Of a DNA stretch of 64,000 nt, positions 50,785-63,578 are shown piece after piece; the stretch's first letter is position 1, and the number at the start of each line of letters is the position of its first letter. Source of the DNA: Mycolicibacterium lutetiense (GTDB lineage Bacteria; Actinomycetota; Actinomycetes; Mycobacteriales; Mycobacteriaceae); assembly GCF_017876775.1 (NCBI RefSeq), contig NZ_JAGIOP010000002.1, forward strand, positions 2,914,001-2,978,000. Reading direction: 5' to 3'. The notes under the pieces are model-generated. The model had not been told where the DNA came from and did no database searches. It worked only from the letters and a program-made list of their open reading frames with translations. Made by a program: the position numbers and the translations under genes.

Positions 50785-52206
50785 CTACGCGACCCGGCCC
50801 CAGTGCCCGCTGTCAGCAACTCGTGACGACACCGATTTCATCGCCTCGAGGTAGCGGGTTACCGACTTCTCGGCGACCGGGTTGTCGGGATGCATGATCG
50901 CCATGACCGTGCCCTCCCCGTACCGGAAGATATAGATCGTCAATTGGTAGGAGAACCGGTTGTCCGGATACATACCGATGTTGTTCGCCAGTCCCATGTC
51001 ACCCGCCGCGAGGATGGCGTTGAGCGGCGCAGCCCCACCGTGCAGAAAGTTCGATACCGGGAAGTTCGGCTGTGGCCAGTTCAGCCAAGGTGCCAACTCC
51101 AGCACGCGGTAATACGGAACTCTTGCCATGTCCAGGCCCGAATCGAAAGACTGCTGCGCCGCCCAGGCGGCGTCGCTGAACGAGGTCGCCGCCACCGGAA
51201 CGGTGATCGGTATCAGTCCGGTGAACCAACCCTGTGTCATGAAATTGTCGCCGGCTGTGCGGGAATCCCTCGGCGTGAGGCCGTAATACGTGAGCGCACC
51301 GGTGAACTCGTGCTCCACCAGGCCGAGGCATGCAAACAACCCACCGACAAAGCGGGCGCCGGCCGCCGCGCATGCACCCTCGAAACGCTCCGTCTGCGCC
51401 GGATCCAACAGGACCTCAGTGGACCAGGCGCTGCTGGTCGACTCGTTCGGATTACCCAGTGGCAGTGGGAATTCCGGAAATCCGTCCCGGTTGTTCTCGG
51501 CGAAGTCGATCCAGGCACGCACGCCCGGCGATTCCAGGGTCAACGCCGATGTGTATTCACGCTCGCGGATACAGAAATCGTCGAAGCTACCGGCGTCAGG
51601 AAGCGTGAGGGCCTGACCGCTGCCGCTCATCGCGGAATACATTCCGTTGGCTTCCATCATTGTGGTGCCGATCAACGTCGCGTCTCCGTGGACGTGATCC
51701 ATCGCAGCAAAGAAAGTGAAGTGGTTCTCGTTCTGGATGATGCCGAACGTAAAGCAGCCCCATTCCAGGGGATTCGGTATGGCCACAACGTGATCGTGAA
51801 TTTCGTCGACGGTCAAGTTGCCATGGTCGACCGGCACAAACTCGATATCGGACGGGTTCTCCATTGCATGCCTGACGAATTGGCCGTCATCGCCTTCTTT
51901 GAACCAACTCCGGAATGTGTCGTGCCTGCGCAGGTAGGTATTCACCGCGTGATCCATGGCGGAGATGTCACATTGCCCAGCAACCTCACAGCTAGCGATG
52001 ATCTGCCGTGAGAAGTTCAATCCCGCAGCTTTACGCCGGCTGTAATTACGCAGATGTTGGCCCTGCATGTAGCTAACCGGCACCGAGCTGACCGGTGCGT
52101 TTCTTGCCGTTTCCTGAGCCGCGGCCGTCGGATGCCAGGAGGTCACCGAGCCAGGACTCAGCGACCATTCATCAAGTGCGCCAACAGTTATCTTACCGAT
52201 CCGCAA
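50785..52206 (-). CDS. papA3: PapA3-type trehalose acyltransferase
   Basis: A 473-residue condensation-fold acyltransferase. It shows PVSYMQGQHLRNYSRRKAAG, DHAVNTYLRRHDTFRSWFKE, and the catalytic HxxxD motif in AAMDHVHGDATLIG. It would transfer acyl chains from CoA or the PKS to trehalose. The start is TTG 52206: GGGAGGG lies eight bases upstream, and the resulting N-terminus (RIGKITVGALDEW) matches known PapA3 N-termini. It is divergent from the PKS gene, with a 283-bp shared promoter region. Confidence 0.88.
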   Translation of the reverse strand: MRIGKITVGALDEWSLSPGSVTSWHPTAAAQETARNAPVSSVPVSYMQGQHLRNYSRRKAAGLNFSRQIIASCEVAGQCDISAMDHAVNTYLRRHDTFRSWFKEGDDGQFVRHAMENPSDIEFVPVDHGNLTVDEIHDHVVAIPNPLEWGCFTFGIIQNENHFTFFAAMDHVHGDATLIGTTMMEANGMYSAMSGSGQALTLPDAGSFDDFCIREREYTSALTLESPGVRAWIDFAENNRDGFPEFPLPLGNPNESTSSAWSTEVLLDPAQTERFEGACAAAGARFVGGLFACLGLVEHEFTGALTYYGLTPRDSRTAGDNFMTQGWFTGLIPITVPVAATSFSDAAWAAQQSFDSGLDMARVPYYRVLELAPWLNWPQPNFPVSNFLHGGAAPLNAILAAGDMGLANNIGMYPDNRFSYQLTIYIFRYGEGTVMAIMHPDNPVAEKSVTRYLEAMKSVSSRVADSGHWGRVA

Positions 52207-52318
52207 AACTCAGGCCCTCCCAGTAGTGCTCTGCGCGCGGCCGCTTCCGGGCCGGCGGGACCCCCCAGAGCAACAACATACCTGCCGATCCAGGGAGATG
52301 GCCCAGGGAGCTTGCCGA

Positions 52319-52372
52319 GGGAACTTTGACAGGGGAAGCAGAGGGCAACGCGGGGAACCTTGACAGGGCAAG
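52319..52372 (+). repeat. Two direct repeats containing TTGACA in the pks/papA3 promoter region
   Basis: A 20-bp sequence at 52319-52338 recurs at 52353-52372 with 18 of 20 bases identical (GGGAAC-TTGACAGGG core, 34 bp apart). Each copy has a TTGACA that could be a -35 hexamer (52326-52331 and 52360-52365), but no convincing -10 box lies 17 bp downstream of either. Direct repeats of this kind can be regulator sites for the divergent lipid genes. A further run of GGGAG-rich sequence surrounds them. Confidence 0.5.
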
Positions 52373-52489
52373 GGGAGTCGCGCGCGCCACAGGTTCGCGT
52401 GCAATAGTGGGTCGGGTTGATCTTCAGGCGCTTTCGGGGGGATGCGCGGAGGTGTATTTTCTGCACGCCAATGCGAGGAGGCCAACGGG

Positions 52490-55400
52490 ATGAAATCCGT
52501 TGCACATCCGAACGACCAGTCCGCACGCTTTGCCATCGTTGGCTACGCTGCACGCTTTCCAGGCGCCCCGGACGCCGACGGCTTCTGGGACCTGCTGCGG
52601 ACGGGACGCGAAGGGATCTCGGACGTACCCGAAGACCGCTGGGACGTCGAAGAATTCTTCGATCCGGAGCCCGGCGTACCAGGCAAGGTGGTGACCCGCC
52701 GCGCGGGTTTCGTCGATGACGTAACCGGATTCGACGCGCCGTTCTTCGGCATGTCGACACGCGAGGTCAGGTTGATGGACCCGCAGCATCGACTCCTGCT
52801 GGAAACGGCCTGGCGCGCGGTGGAACACTCGGGTACCGCACCAACCGCATTGGCTGACACCAACACTGGCGTGTTCGTGGGTCTGGCCACCCACGACTAC
52901 CTCGGAATGGCCTCTGACGAGCTGACCTACCCCGAGATCGAGGCCTACATGGCCATCGGGACGTCGAATGCCGCGGCCGCCGGCCGGATCAGCTATCGAT
53001 TAGGTCTGCAGGGCCCCTCGGTCGCCGTCGATACCGCATGCAGCTCGTCGCTGGTGGCGATCCATCAAGCGTGCCAAGCACTCCGCTTGAACGAATGCGA
53101 CCTCGCCCTGGCCGGCGGTGCGAACGTCCTGCTCACGCCCGCCACCATGATCACCTTCTCCAGTGCGCACATGCTGGCGCCGGACGGCCGGTGCAAGACG
53201 TTCGACGCGGCCGCCGACGGCTATGTGCGCGGCGAGGGCTGCGGCGTCATCGTCATCAAACGCCTCGAGGACGCCATCCGCGACGGTGACCACATCCGGG
53301 CCGTGATCCGCGGCAGCGCGATCAACCAAGATGGCGCGTCGGGTGGATTGACGGTGCCCAACGGCGTCGCTCAGCAGCGCGTCATCGCTGATGCACTCGA
53401 ACGGGCCGGTCTGGAACCCAAAGAGGTCGGCTACCTGGAAGCCCACGGCACCGGGACATCGCTGGGAGACCCGATCGAGGCCCAGGCCGCAGGTGCGGCA
53501 TTCGGCGCCGGACGCGAACCCGGGCAGCCATTGTTGATGGGCTCGGCAAAGACGAACATCGGGCATCTGGAGGCCGCCGCCGGAATCGCGGGCGTCATCA
53601 AGGTCGTCCTGTCGCTCGAGAACGAGTTGCTACCCCAGCACCTGCACTTCCAGAACCCGTCGCCGCACATCCCGTGGGACCGGCTCGCGGTGGAGGTCGT
53701 CAAAGAGGCCACCCCCTGGGAGCGCAATGGCACGCCACGCATCGCGGGTGTCAGTTCGTTCGGGTTCGCCGGGACGAACGCCCACGTCATCCTGGAGGAA
53801 GCACCCGAACCGGCGGCAGCGAGTCCGGTGGACCAGCCCAGACCGGAGCGGTTCGGCATCCTCCCCCTCTCGGCACACACACCCGCCGCATTGGTGCAGG
53901 TCGCTGAGCAATATCGCGATTGGATGAGCGCTCACCCCGAGGCCACCCTGACCGACGTGTGCCACACCGCAGGGGTCAGCCGGGCACACCTTGAGCACCG
54001 GGCCGCGCTCGTGGTCGATTCGAGGGAATCCGCCATCGAACTGCTCGGCGCGCTCGCCGACGATCGCCCGGCGCCGGGCTTGATTCGCGGCGAATCCCAC
54101 GACAAGCCCAAGACGGCCTGGCTGTTCACCGGCCAGGGCAGCCAGTACGCCGGTATGGCCCGGGAGCTGTTCGAATCCGAGCCGGTATTCGCCGAGACGC
54201 TGAAGCGCTGCGCGGCGGCGATCGCAGACAAGCTCGACAAGCCTCTGCTGGACGTGATCTTCGATCTGGACGGCCCGGATGGCGCCGATGAGACGCTGCG
54301 CAAGACCTCCTATGCCCAGCCCGCCCTGTTCGCACTGGAGATGGGTCTGGCCCGGCTCTGGCAATCGTGGGGATTCGAACCCGACGTGGTGGCGGGCCAC
54401 AGCGTCGGTCAGTACTCGGCCGCATGCGTCGCGGGCGTATTCGGTCTGGAGGACGGCGCCCTGCTGATGGCCGAACGGGGTCGCCTCTTCGGCAGCTTGC
54501 CCGCAGGTGGCCGCATGGTCGCGGTGTTCACCGCCGCCGAGCGGGTGGAGAGCCTCACCGACGAGTTCCCCACGCTGTCGGTCGCCGCCTACAACGGTGC
54601 CAACACGGTGCTGTCGGGGCCTGCGGAGGAACTGGAGAGGGCGGTCGCCGGACTCACCGCTGACGGTGTGCGGTGCGACTGGCTCGAAACCAGCCACGCC
54701 TTCCACTCGGCGCTGCTGGATCCGATCCTCGACGAATTCGAATCGTATGCAAACCGCGTCACTTTCAACGCACCACAACGGATTCTGATCGACAACCGCA
54801 CCGGCGCGGCGCTGGGCAGGAGCGTGAAGCTCGATGGCGCCTATTGGCGCAGGCATGCCCGCCAACCGGTGGAGTTCGCCAAGACCGTGCGCACCCTTGC
54901 CGACATGAACTGCAAGCTGCTGGTCGAGATCGGGCCACGGCCGGTGCTCACCGCCACGGCCCTGGGGGCCTGGCCCGACCAGGCCACCGCACCGCGGGTG
55001 ATCGCGTCGCTGCGCCGCAACACCGCCGACCAGCGGCAGATCACCGAGGCCGTCGCCGACGCGTACGTCTTGGGCCACCTGCCCGAATTCGGCGCGTTCC
55101 GGCACGCGAACGCACGGAAGCTCGATCTGCCCACCTACCCGTTCGAGCATCGCCAGTACTGGTATCGGGACAATCGAGAAGAGCCCAACCAACGACAGCA
55201 CGTTGCCGGTCCGCGCACCCAGGCCGTTCGCCTTCTCGAAGACGGCCGCCTCGAGGAGCTCGCGACCCTGCTCGACGGCGCGGGCGGCGACGGTCAGACC
55301 CTGGATGTGCTGACCAAGCTCGCTGCGCAACACAACCGTCAACGATCGACCAAGTCCATCGCCGACGACCGCTACGAGTTCCGCTGGGAGAAAGCGGTTA

Positions 55401-58400
55401 CTCCGCTGTCGGGCGCGGATTCCGGAGAGTCGTCCGCCTGGCTGCTCATCGGTGAGCAGTCCCCGGCAGTCCAGCCACTGGTCGACGTGCTGACCTCGCG
55501 CGGACAGCGGTATCGGTTCCTCGCGCTGCCGACGTCCGACGCAGACACCGATCAACTTGCCGACGCATTGCGCACTGCGGCCGCGGACGGTTCGACACTT
55601 CACATCCTTCACGTGGCAGCCCTGGACGGGGAACCGGAAGCCAAGACCGAGCCCTCGATGCGGTCACTGCTGCGGATGCAACACCAGATCCTGGCCGGAA
55701 CGCGACGTCTGTTGCGCGCCGCGGCCGAAGCTGACCTGAGGGCTCCGATCTGGCTGGTCACCCGCGGCGCACAGCACGTCACCGATGCCGACACCGTGGC
55801 GCCCGAACAGACAGCCCTCTGGGGATTCGGCCGCGCCGCCGCGCTGGAGCTCCCGCAGCTGTGGGGCGGACTGGCCGACCTGTCGGACGGCAGTGCCGGC
55901 GAGTGGACCGCGCTGCTCAACCGCATCACGACGTCGACCGACGCGGCCCGGCGTGAAGACCAGCTCGCATTGCGCGATCAGGCGGTCTATGTCCCCCGGC
56001 TGGTCCGCCGGGAGGACCTGCCGAGCGGCACGCCACTGGAACTGCGCAGCGACGCTGCGTATCTGGTGACCGGCGGATTAGGGTCGATCGGTCTGGAGAT
56101 CGCCGGATATCTGGCCGCCCACGGCGCCAAGCACCTGGTGCTGACCAGCCGTCGCGCCCCCAGCGAGGCCGTCGCGCAACGCATCGCGAAACTCAGCGAC
56201 CAGCACGGGTGCGACATCCGTGCCGTCACTGCCGACGTCGCCGATGCGCACGACGTCGCACGCCTGTTGAAGACCCTGACTGCCGAGCTGCCGCCACTGG
56301 CGGGCATCGTGCACGCCGCGGGCGAACTCGGCACCACCCCGCTGGCCAACCTGGACGACGACGAGGTAGATCGCGTCTTCGCCGGGAAGGTCTGGGGTGC
56401 CTGGCATTTGAGTGAAGCAGCGGCAGAGGCGAAGCTCGACTTCTTCATCAGCACCTCGTCGATCGCCTCGGTCTGGGGCGGGTACGGTCAGACCGCCTAC
56501 GGTGCGGCGAATGCCTTCCTCGACGGCCTGGCCTGGCGGCAGCGCGAGAAGAACATCCCGGGGACCAGCGTCAACTTCGGTCCATGGGCCGCGGGTATGG
56601 CCGACGCGGAGTCTCGTGCCCGGCTGGATCAGCGTGGTGTCCGGACACTGCCACCCGCCGATGCACTGGCCGGACTGGCCGACGTCGTAGCGGCGTCCTC
56701 GGCGGCCCAAGGAGTCGTGGCCCGGATCGACTGGGCCCGCTTCCTGCCGCTGTACCAGCAGGCGGGCCGGCGTGGATTCCTGGCCGAGCTGGAACGTGAG
56801 GTACCGGCACAACTCTCGAGCGCCACGCCCTCTACTGCATCCGGCAAGACGCAGCTGGTCGAGCGCCTGGCCAATGCCCCTGTGCAGCAGCGCAAGAAGC
56901 TCCTGACCGACCACCTGCGCGACGCGGTGGCAGAGGTGACGCGGGTGGACTCATCGGAGATCCGCGAGGATGCCGGGTTCTTCGACCTCGGCATGGACTC
57001 GCTGATGGCCGTCGAGTTGCGCCGCCGTATCGAACAGGGAGTGGGCGCGGAGATCCCCATCACGCTGGTGATGGACTACCCCCGGATTTCCGACGTAGCC
57101 GAATACCTGCTCGGCGACGTGCTCGGCCTCAACGAGCAGGCCAAGCCGACGCAACAACCGGCAGCAGTGACAACCCGCACCGACGAGCCCATCGCGATCG
57201 TCGCTGTGTCGTGCCGCTTCCCCGGCGCACCCAACCCGGAAGCCTTCTGGGACTTGCTGTCCGGTGGTGTCGACGCCATCCGGGAAGTACCCGAAGACCG
57301 ATTCGACATCGACGAGTTCTACGACCCGGATCCCGAGGCACCGGGCAAGACCTACACGCGCTTCGGCGGATTCCTCGACGGTATCGACGGATTCGACCCC
57401 GAGTTCTTCGGCATCTCCCCGCGTGAGGCCGTCTGGATCGAGCCGCAGCAACGGCTGATGCTCGAAACGGTCTGGGAGGGGCTCGAGCGGGCCGGGTATT
57501 CGCCTGCCGCGCTGCGCGGCAGTCGGACCGGCGTCTTCGCCGGGGTGGCCGCCAACGAGTACGCGCACCTGCTGTCGTCAGAGTCGATCGACAAGATCGA
57601 GCCGTACTTCATCACCGGCAATGCCCTCAATGCCATCTCCGGCCGGGTTGCCTTCGCACTCGGATTCGAAGGCCCGGCAATGGCCGTCGATACCGCGTGC
57701 AGTTCGGCCTTGGTGGCGATCCATCAGGCCTGCCAGGCATTGCACTCCGGCGACTGCGACCTGGCGTTGGCCGGCGGCGTGAACGTCCTGCTCTCTCCGG
57801 TGACCGTCGTCGCCGCATCGCGCGCACGCATGCTCTCCCCCGTCGGGCGGTGCAAGACCTTCGACGCCTCCGCGGACGGCTACGTACGCAGTGAGGGCTG
57901 CGGCGTTCTCGTGCTCAAGCGGCTGAGCGACGCGGAACGCGACGGCGACCGGATCTGCGCGGTCATTCCCAGCAGCGCGGTGAACCAGGACGGCGCATCG
58001 AGCGGCTTGACCGTGCCCAATGGTGGTGCGCAGCAGCGGCTCATCGGAACGGCACTGGCCCGCGCCGGGTGGACCGGCGGGGACGTCGACTACCTCGAAG
58101 CACACGGGACGGGCACCCCGCTCGGCGATCCGATCGAGGTCCAGGCGGCAGCCGCCGCCTACGGCACCTCGCGTGATGCCGATCGACCGTTGCTGATGGG
58201 TTCGGTCAAGAGCAACATCGGCCACACCGAATCAGCCTCGGGCGCAGCGGGTCTGATCAAGGTCGTGTTGTCGCTGCAGCATGAAATCCTGCCGCAGAGC
58301 CTGCACTTCGAAAACCCGTCACCCCACATCCCGTGGGACTCCCTGCCGGTGCAGGTCGTGGACAAGGCGACTCCCTGGCAGACCAATGGCCGGCCGCGCC

Positions 58401-61400
58401 GAGCCGGTGTGAGCTCGTTCGGATTCACCGGCACCAACGCGCACGTGCTGATCGAGGAGGCGCCCGCACGACCGGTCGCTGCCGAGGAACTCCCGGCCGA
58501 CGAGGCCGTGGCGGAATCGGCTGCTTCCGGCGAACAGGTCACGATGCTGCCGCTGTCCGCGCGGTCGCCGGAAGCACTCGTCGCACTGGCACAGCGTTAC
58601 GAAACGTGGCTGAGTGCCCACCCGGACGCCGACCTCACCGACGTCTGCCTGACCGCCGGAACAGGACGCTCGCACTTCGAGCATCGGGCCGCGCTGGTCG
58701 TGGATTCGATCGAGGAGGCCCGCCAGGGGTTGGCCGACATGGCCGAGAACCGGACCCGACCGGGCCTGGTGCGCGGTGAGCACACGAACCAGCCGACCAC
58801 CGCATGGCTGTTCACCGGGCAGGGCAGCCAGTACCCGGGGATGGCGCGTGAGTTGTTCGACACCGAGCCGGTTTTCGCCGCGACCGTGACGCGGTGCGCC
58901 GACGCGATCCAGAGCATGCTGCCGCGTCCGTTGCTTGAGGTGATGTTCGCCACCGGTAGCGGTGCTGCAGAAAGCCTGCGGGACACGTCCTATGCGCAGC
59001 CGGCGCTCTTCGCTGTCGAGATGGGCCTGGCTCGGCTATGGCAGTCATGGGGAATCGAAGCCGATGTCGTGCTGGGCCACAGCGTGGGCCAGTACGCAGC
59101 GGCCTGCGTCGCTGGGGTTTTCAGCCTGGAGGACGGTGCCCGGCTGATGGCCGAGCGCGGCCGCCTGTTCGGCAGCCTGCCCGAAGGTGGACGGATGGTG
59201 GCGGTATTCGCCGACCCCAAGCACGTCGAGGAGATCGCAGGAAAATTCCCGCGGGTGTCGGTCGGCGCCTACAACGGGCCCAACACCGTGCTCTCGGGCC
59301 CCGGTGACGATCTCGAGGAGATCGTCACCCGGTTCGGTGAGGACGGGATCCGCTGCACCTGGCTGCAGACCAGCCACGCATTCCACTCGGAACTGCTGGA
59401 TCCGGTACTCGACGAATTCGAGGCGTACGCAGCGCAGGTGCAGTTCGCCACGCCGACGCTCCCCCTGGTCTGTAACCGCACCGGAGCCATCCTGACGGCC
59501 CAGACTCCGCTCGATGCTCAGTACTGGCGCCGACATTCGCGTCAGCCCGTGCAGTTCTCCGAAAGCGTGCGTACGGTCGCGGCGCTGGGCTGCTCGGTAC
59601 TGATGGAGATCGGTCCGCAACCGGTACTGACCAGCGCGGCGGTACAGGTATGGCCTGAGCACCTGGCCGCACCGCGGGCGATCGTCTCCCTACGCAAGGG
59701 CTTCGGTGATCGGCGCCAGGTCGCCGACGCACTGGCCGCAGCCTACGTCGGCGGCCTCCGGCCCGACTTCGCAGCGGTGCAACGCCGGCCCGGCCACAAG
59801 ATCGAGTTGCCGACATATCCGTTCCAGCACCGCCGCTTCTGGCCCAAGTCGGCCGGGATCGCCGTGGACGGAGGCATGGGGTCGGCCGTTTCGTCCGGGA
59901 TCCTGGGAAGTGCAAAGGATCTCGCGTCGGGCGACTCGGTCTACACCAGCAGGTTGTCCGTCAGATCCCAGCCCTGGCTGTCCGATCACGTCATCTACGG
60001 CACCGTCGTCGTCCCCGGTGCGACGTATGCCGCGATGGCGCTGGCCGCGGTCGGCACCCCAGCCCGGGCTCGAGACGTCTTCTTCTACGAGCCGATCATC
60101 CTGCCCGAGAAGAGTTCCCGCGAAGTGCAGCTGACCCTGCATCCGTTGGACGACGGCGGTGGGTGGAAGTTCCAGGTTCACAGCCGCCCCTACGGGGAAC
60201 GCGACACCGACTGGTCGCTGAATGCCGAAGGCACCGTGGTCGCCGGCTTGGACGACAGCACCGAAGAACCCGCCACCGAGGACGATCCGATCGACGAGAC
60301 GATCGAGCGGCTGAACCGGATGCGTCCGCAGGAGCTGTTCGAGACCTTCGCCGATCTGGAGTTGGCCTGGGGCCCAACCTGGTCGGGCTCCCTCAAATCA
60401 CTGTGGCTCGGTGAGGGCGAGGCGATCGGCGACATCCTGGTCGGCGAGGAACTCGCCGAACAACTCGGAACCGAGCCGATGCACCCGGTCCTGATGGACC
60501 TGTGCACGGGTGTCGCCTTCCCGGCGTTCCCGGCGCTGCTCGCCGCCGAACAAGGTGTCAACGATCTGTTCCTGCCACTGCGGTACGGGCAGGTCACGTT
60601 GAAAGAGAAGATGCCCCGGCGGTTCTACTGCCGCGCGAAGTGGCACGAGAGCCCCCTCGACAGCGAGACCCAGGTGTTCGATCTCGACTACATCGATCGG
60701 GATGGCCGCCACCTTGGCGGTATTCGCGAGTTCACCGTCAAGCGCGCACCCCGCGAAGCATTGCTGCGTGGTCTCGGCGGCGACGCCACCCGGCTGCTGT
60801 ACACCCTGGGCTGGCATGAGGTCCCGGTACCGGTATCCGACGATGGTGCGGCCGAAAGCGCCAGTGGCACCTGGCTGATCGCCGGGTTCGACGAGCTTGC
60901 CGCCAAGGTTCCGGGCTGCATTCCCTTCGATCGCAACACCGGTCAGCAGCTGGGCGAGGTGCTGGCTGAGGCCAAGGAGCGCGGCCTGCCGTTCTCCGGC
61001 GTCGTCTGGCGGGCGAGTGCGCCGGGTACAGCAGAGGCCGGCGCTGACAGCCAGGCGCGACTCGAAGCAGAGATCGCCAACCTGCTCGGCGCGGTGCACG
61101 CCGTGCAGGGCGGTTCACAAAACGGCGGCGTGAAACTTCCGAATGGGTTGTGGATCGTGACCGAGCGCGCCGTGGCCACCGAATCGGGTGAGCCGGTGGA
61201 TCCGGTGCAGGCGGCACTCTGGGGATTCGGGCGCACCACGATCAACGAGGAACCGGCGCTGCGCGCCAAGCTCGTCGATTGCGACGGATCGCCGGAGGCC
61301 GTGCAGGCCCTGGCGAATCTGCTGGCCACCCCGGTTGATGAGCCGGAACTCGCAGTGCGGCAAGGGAAACTGCTGGCATCGCGGTTGCTACCGTGGGCAC

Positions 61401-63529
61401 GCAGCGGACATCTCACGGTGCCACGCGGGAGCGATTACGTCCTCGCACCCACCGAACGCGGTGCCATCGACAACCTGCGGCTCACCGAGAAGGAGGTGCC
61501 GCCGCCGGACGAGGGTTACGTGCAGGTCCGGGTGGAGGCCGCGGGCCTCAACTTCCGTGACGTGCTCAACGTCCTGGGTCTCTACCCGGGTGATCCCGGA
61601 CCGATCGGCGGTGACTTCGCCGGTGTTGTCACGCAATTGGGCGAGGATGTCACCGGGCTCGAGGTCGGGCAGCGCGTCTACGGCTCCATGCAGGGCGCCT
61701 TCGCCAGTCGGTTCAACGTGCCGGCCCAGTTCCTGGCGCCGATCCCGGACGGGGTGAGCGCGGTGGAAGCCGCGACCATTCCTGCTGCGGCGCTGACGGT
61801 TCGACTGTCGTTCGACTGGGCGCAACTGAAGCCGGGCGACAAGGTGCTGATCCACGCCGCCAGCGGCGGTGTCGGGTTGGCGGCCGTTCAGATGGCCCAG
61901 CAGTTCGGGGCCGAGGTGTTCGCCACGGCCAGCACGTTCAAACGCGCAACCCTGCGCAAGCTGGGCGTGAAGTACGTCTACGACTCGCGGACGACAGATT
62001 TCGCCGATCAGATCCTGGCGGACACCGACGGCGCCGGCGTGGACGTGGTGCTCAACAGCCTGACGAGTGAGGGCTTCATCGAGGCGACGCTGAAGGCCAC
62101 CGCCCAGAACGGGCGCTTCGCCGAGATCGCCAAGCGCGACATCTGGTCACCGGAGAAGATGGCCGAGGCCCGAGCCGACATCGACTACGAGATCGTCGCG
62201 TTGGACACGGTGATGTTCACCGAGCCCGATCGCATTCGCGACTTGCTCGTTGAAATTTCGGAGGGACTGGCCAATGGCCAGTGGACGCCGCTGCCGGCGG
62301 AGATCTACCCACTGACCGAGGCGAGGGCCGCGTTCCGCCGCATGCAGCAGGCTCGGCACATCGGCAAGATCGTGGTGCAGATCCCGAATCCGCTGCAGCC
62401 CAAGGCTGATCGGAGCTATCTGATCACCGGTGGCCTCGGTGCCATCGGCCTACATACGGCGTCCTACCTGGCCCAGCTCGGTGCCGGCGACATCGTGTTG
62501 ACCAGCCGGCGCGCACCCGATGCGGACGCGCAGAAGTTGATCGAGGAGATCACCGAGCGGTGCAAGACCCGTATCCACGTGTTCACCGCCGATGTCGGCG
62601 AGGAATCCGAGGTGGCGAAGCTGTTGGAGCGGATCCGTACAGAGGTCTCGCCGCTGGCCGGCGTGGTCCATCTGGCGGGTGTGCTCGACGACGCGTTGCT
62701 GGGTCAGCAGAGCATGGAACGGTTCCGGACGACACTGGCGCCCAAGGCCTTCGGCGCCGAGCATCTGGACCGGTTGACCAAGGACGACGAACTGGACTTC
62801 TTCATCGTGTCCTCCTCGGTGTCCAGCTTGTTCGGTTCACCCGGGCAGTCCAACTACGCGACGGCCAATGCATTGCTCGACGGCCTGATCGCGCAGCGCC
62901 GGGCGCAGGGCTTGCCGGCCACCGGCATCAATTTCGGCCCCTGGGGTCAGGGCGGCATGGCCTCTTCGGAGGCGGCCACCGCCAATATCAGTGCGCAGGG
63001 CCTGATTCCGCTGGATCCTTCGGGGGCGCTCTCCGCCCTCGCCGAAGTTGTCGCCAACGGCACCGGCCAGGCGGCCGTCATCAAAGCCAACTGGCAGCGG
63101 GCCGCGAAGGTGCTGGGAAGTTCGCGTCCACCGATCCTCGATCTGGTGTTGCCGAGTGCTGTCGGTGAGATCGTCGGCGACAGCGAGGTTCTCAAGCAGC
63201 TGCTCGAGATCCCGGTGCCGCAGCGGGCCGGGTTCGTGACCGAGTTCCTGCAGAAGGAGGTGCAGAACTTCCTGCGCCTCGCCTCTCCGCCTGCCGCGAC
63301 CAGCCGCTTCCTGGATCTCGGCACGGACTCGCTGATGGCGATCGAACTCCGCAACCGGCTGCACACTCAGTTCGGCGGAAAGTTCACGCTCAACGCGACC
63401 GCGGTGTTCGACTACCCGAGCATCGGAGGGCTGGCCGAGTACCTCGTGGGTCAGCTGCCCGATGCGGAGCCGGCGGAGGCTCCAGCTGAACAGGAAGCGC
63501 CGCAGGAACCGGCCTCAGTAGGGACCTAG
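52490..63529 (+). CDS. pks: Bimodular type I polyketide synthase of the TPP-type locus
   Basis: A 3679-residue PKS. Module 1: KS (Cys184 in DTACSSS), AT (Ser638 in GHSVGQY), KR (Rossmann site about 1191), ACP (Ser1504); no DH or ER. Module 2: KS (Cys1737), AT (Ser2198), DH (His2500 in [10 protein letters not shown], Asp2670), ER (about 2986-3300, [11 protein letters not shown]), KR (about 3310), ACP (Ser3614 in GTDSLMA). No thioesterase. Both AT domains carry HAFH, the malonyl-specific form, fitting unbranched chains such as phleic acids. ATG 52490 has GAGGAGG eight bases upstream; the in-frame ATG 52442 does not. Confidence 0.93.
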   Translation: MKSVAHPNDQSARFAIVGYAARFPGAPDADGFWDLLRTGREGISDVPEDRWDVEEFFDPEPGVPGKVVTRRAGFVDDVTGFDAPFFGMSTREVRLMDPQHRLLLETAWRAVEHSGTAPTALADTNTGVFVGLATHDYLGMASDELTYPEIEAYMAIGTSNAAAAGRISYRLGLQGPSVAVDTACSSSLVAIHQACQALRLNECDLALAGGANVLLTPATMITFSSAHMLAPDGRCKTFDAAADGYVRGEGCGVIVIKRLEDAIRDGDHIRAVIRGSAINQDGASGGLTVPNGVAQQRVIADALERAGLEPKEVGYLEAHGTGTSLGDPIEAQAAGAAFGAGREPGQPLLMGSAKTNIGHLEAAAGIAGVIKVVLSLENELLPQHLHFQNPSPHIPWDRLAVEVVKEATPWERNGTPRIAGVSSFGFAGTNAHVILEEAPEPAAASPVDQPRPERFGILPLSAHTPAALVQVAEQYRDWMSAHPEATLTDVCHTAGVSRAHLEHRAALVVDSRESAIELLGALADDRPAPGLIRGESHDKPKTAWLFTGQGSQYAGMARELFESEPVFAETLKRCAAAIADKLDKPLLDVIFDLDGPDGADETLRKTSYAQPALFALEMGLARLWQSWGFEPDVVAGHSVGQYSAACVAGVFGLEDGALLMAERGRLFGSLPAGGRMVAVFTAAERVESLTDEFPTLSVAAYNGANTVLSGPAEELERAVAGLTADGVRCDWLETSHAFHSALLDPILDEFESYANRVTFNAPQRILIDNRTGAALGRSVKLDGAYWRRHARQPVEFAKTVRTLADMNCKLLVEIGPRPVLTATALGAWPDQATAPRVIASLRRNTADQRQITEAVADAYVLGHLPEFGAFRHANARKLDLPTYPFEHRQYWYRDNREEPNQRQHVAGPRTQAVRLLEDGRLEELATLLDGAGGDGQTLDVLTKLAAQHNRQRSTKSIADDRYEFRWEKAVTPLSGADSGESSAWLLIGEQSPAVQPLVDVLTSRGQRYRFLALPTSDADTDQLADALRTAAADGSTLHILHVAALDGEPEAKTEPSMRSLLRMQHQILAGTRRLLRAAAEADLRAPIWLVTRGAQHVTDADTVAPEQTALWGFGRAAALELPQLWGGLADLSDGSAGEWTALLNRITTSTDAARREDQLALRDQAVYVPRLVRREDLPSGTPLELRSDAAYLVTGGLGSIGLEIAGYLAAHGAKHLVLTSRRAPSEAVAQRIAKLSDQHGCDIRAVTADVADAHDVARLLKTLTAELPPLAGIVHAAGELGTTPLANLDDDEVDRVFAGKVWGAWHLSEAAAEAKLDFFISTSSIASVWGGYGQTAYGAANAFLDGLAWRQREKNIPGTSVNFGPWAAGMADAESRARLDQRGVRTLPPADALAGLADVVAASSAAQGVVARIDWARFLPLYQQAGRRGFLAELEREVPAQLSSATPSTASGKTQLVERLANAPVQQRKKLLTDHLRDAVAEVTRVDSSEIREDAGFFDLGMDSLMAVELRRRIEQGVGAEIPITLVMDYPRISDVAEYLLGDVLGLNEQAKPTQQPAAVTTRTDEPIAIVAVSCRFPGAPNPEAFWDLLSGGVDAIREVPEDRFDIDEFYDPDPEAPGKTYTRFGGFLDGIDGFDPEFFGISPREAVWIEPQQRLMLETVWEGLERAGYSPAALRGSRTGVFAGVAANEYAHLLSSESIDKIEPYFITGNALNAISGRVAFALGFEGPAMAVDTACSSALVAIHQACQALHSGDCDLALAGGVNVLLSPVTVVAASRARMLSPVGRCKTFDASADGYVRSEGCGVLVLKRLSDAERDGDRICAVIPSSAVNQDGASSGLTVPNGGAQQRLIGTALARAGWTGGDVDYLEAHGTGTPLGDPIEVQAAAAAYGTSRDADRPLLMGSVKSNIGHTESASGAAGLIKVVLSLQHEILPQSLHFENPSPHIPWDSLPVQVVDKATPWQTNGRPRRAGVSSFGFTGTNAHVLIEEAPARPVAAEELPADEAVAESAASGEQVTMLPLSARSPEALVALAQRYETWLSAHPDADLTDVCLTAGTGRSHFEHRAALVVDSIEEARQGLADMAENRTRPGLVRGEHTNQPTTAWLFTGQGSQYPGMARELFDTEPVFAATVTRCADAIQSMLPRPLLEVMFATGSGAAESLRDTSYAQPALFAVEMGLARLWQSWGIEADVVLGHSVGQYAAACVAGVFSLEDGARLMAERGRLFGSLPEGGRMVAVFADPKHVEEIAGKFPRVSVGAYNGPNTVLSGPGDDLEEIVTRFGEDGIRCTWLQTSHAFHSELLDPVLDEFEAYAAQVQFATPTLPLVCNRTGAILTAQTPLDAQYWRRHSRQPVQFSESVRTVAALGCSVLMEIGPQPVLTSAAVQVWPEHLAAPRAIVSLRKGFGDRRQVADALAAAYVGGLRPDFAAVQRRPGHKIELPTYPFQHRRFWPKSAGIAVDGGMGSAVSSGILGSAKDLASGDSVYTSRLSVRSQPWLSDHVIYGTVVVPGATYAAMALAAVGTPARARDVFFYEPIILPEKSSREVQLTLHPLDDGGGWKFQVHSRPYGERDTDWSLNAEGTVVAGLDDSTEEPATEDDPIDETIERLNRMRPQELFETFADLELAWGPTWSGSLKSLWLGEGEAIGDILVGEELAEQLGTEPMHPVLMDLCTGVAFPAFPALLAAEQGVNDLFLPLRYGQVTLKEKMPRRFYCRAKWHESPLDSETQVFDLDYIDRDGRHLGGIREFTVKRAPREALLRGLGGDATRLLYTLGWHEVPVPVSDDGAAESASGTWLIAGFDELAAKVPGCIPFDRNTGQQLGEVLAEAKERGLPFSGVVWRASAPGTAEAGADSQARLEAEIANLLGAVHAVQGGSQNGGVKLPNGLWIVTERAVATESGEPVDPVQAALWGFGRTTINEEPALRAKLVDCDGSPEAVQALANLLATPVDEPELAVRQGKLLASRLLPWARSGHLTVPRGSDYVLAPTERGAIDNLRLTEKEVPPPDEGYVQVRVEAAGLNFRDVLNVLGLYPGDPGPIGGDFAGVVTQLGEDVTGLEVGQRVYGSMQGAFASRFNVPAQFLAPIPDGVSAVEAATIPAAALTVRLSFDWAQLKPGDKVLIHAASGGVGLAAVQMAQQFGAEVFATASTFKRATLRKLGVKYVYDSRTTDFADQILADTDGAGVDVVLNSLTSEGFIEATLKATAQNGRFAEIAKRDIWSPEKMAEARADIDYEIVALDTVMFTEPDRIRDLLVEISEGLANGQWTPLPAEIYPLTEARAAFRRMQQARHIGKIVVQIPNPLQPKADRSYLITGGLGAIGLHTASYLAQLGAGDIVLTSRRAPDADAQKLIEEITERCKTRIHVFTADVGEESEVAKLLERIRTEVSPLAGVVHLAGVLDDALLGQQSMERFRTTLAPKAFGAEHLDRLTKDDELDFFIVSSSVSSLFGSPGQSNYATANALLDGLIAQRRAQGLPATGINFGPWGQGGMASSEAATANISAQGLIPLDPSGALSALAEVVANGTGQAAVIKANWQRAAKVLGSSRPPILDLVLPSAVGEIVGDSEVLKQLLEIPVPQRAGFVTEFLQKEVQNFLRLASPPAATSRFLDLGTDSLMAIELRNRLHTQFGGKFTLNATAVFDYPSIGGLAEYLVGQLPDAEPAEAPAEQEAPQEPASVGT

Positions 63530-63548
63530 CCTCGCGAGCAGACGCTGC

Positions 63549-63578
63549 GGTACCCGACAACGCGAGTTGTCGGGTACC
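63549..63578. terminator. Perfect 13-bp hairpin between convergent genes
   Basis: GGTACCCGACAAC (63549-63561), loop GCGA and GTTGTCGGGTACC (63566-63578) form a perfect 13-bp stem. It begins 20 bp after the pks stop and overlaps the first base of the opposing gene's stop codon. The symmetry allows it to terminate transcription from both directions. Confidence 0.75.

Noticed and set aside
52326..52408. SigA promoter using TTGACA at 52326 or 52360
   Set aside because: No acceptable -10 hexamer occurs 16-18 bp downstream of either copy; the first AT-rich candidate is about 37 bp away.
53630..55612. 660-codon minus-strand frame inside the PKS gene
   Set aside because: Antisense shadow of KS/AT/linker coding sequence; no recognisable domain, no ribosome-binding site.
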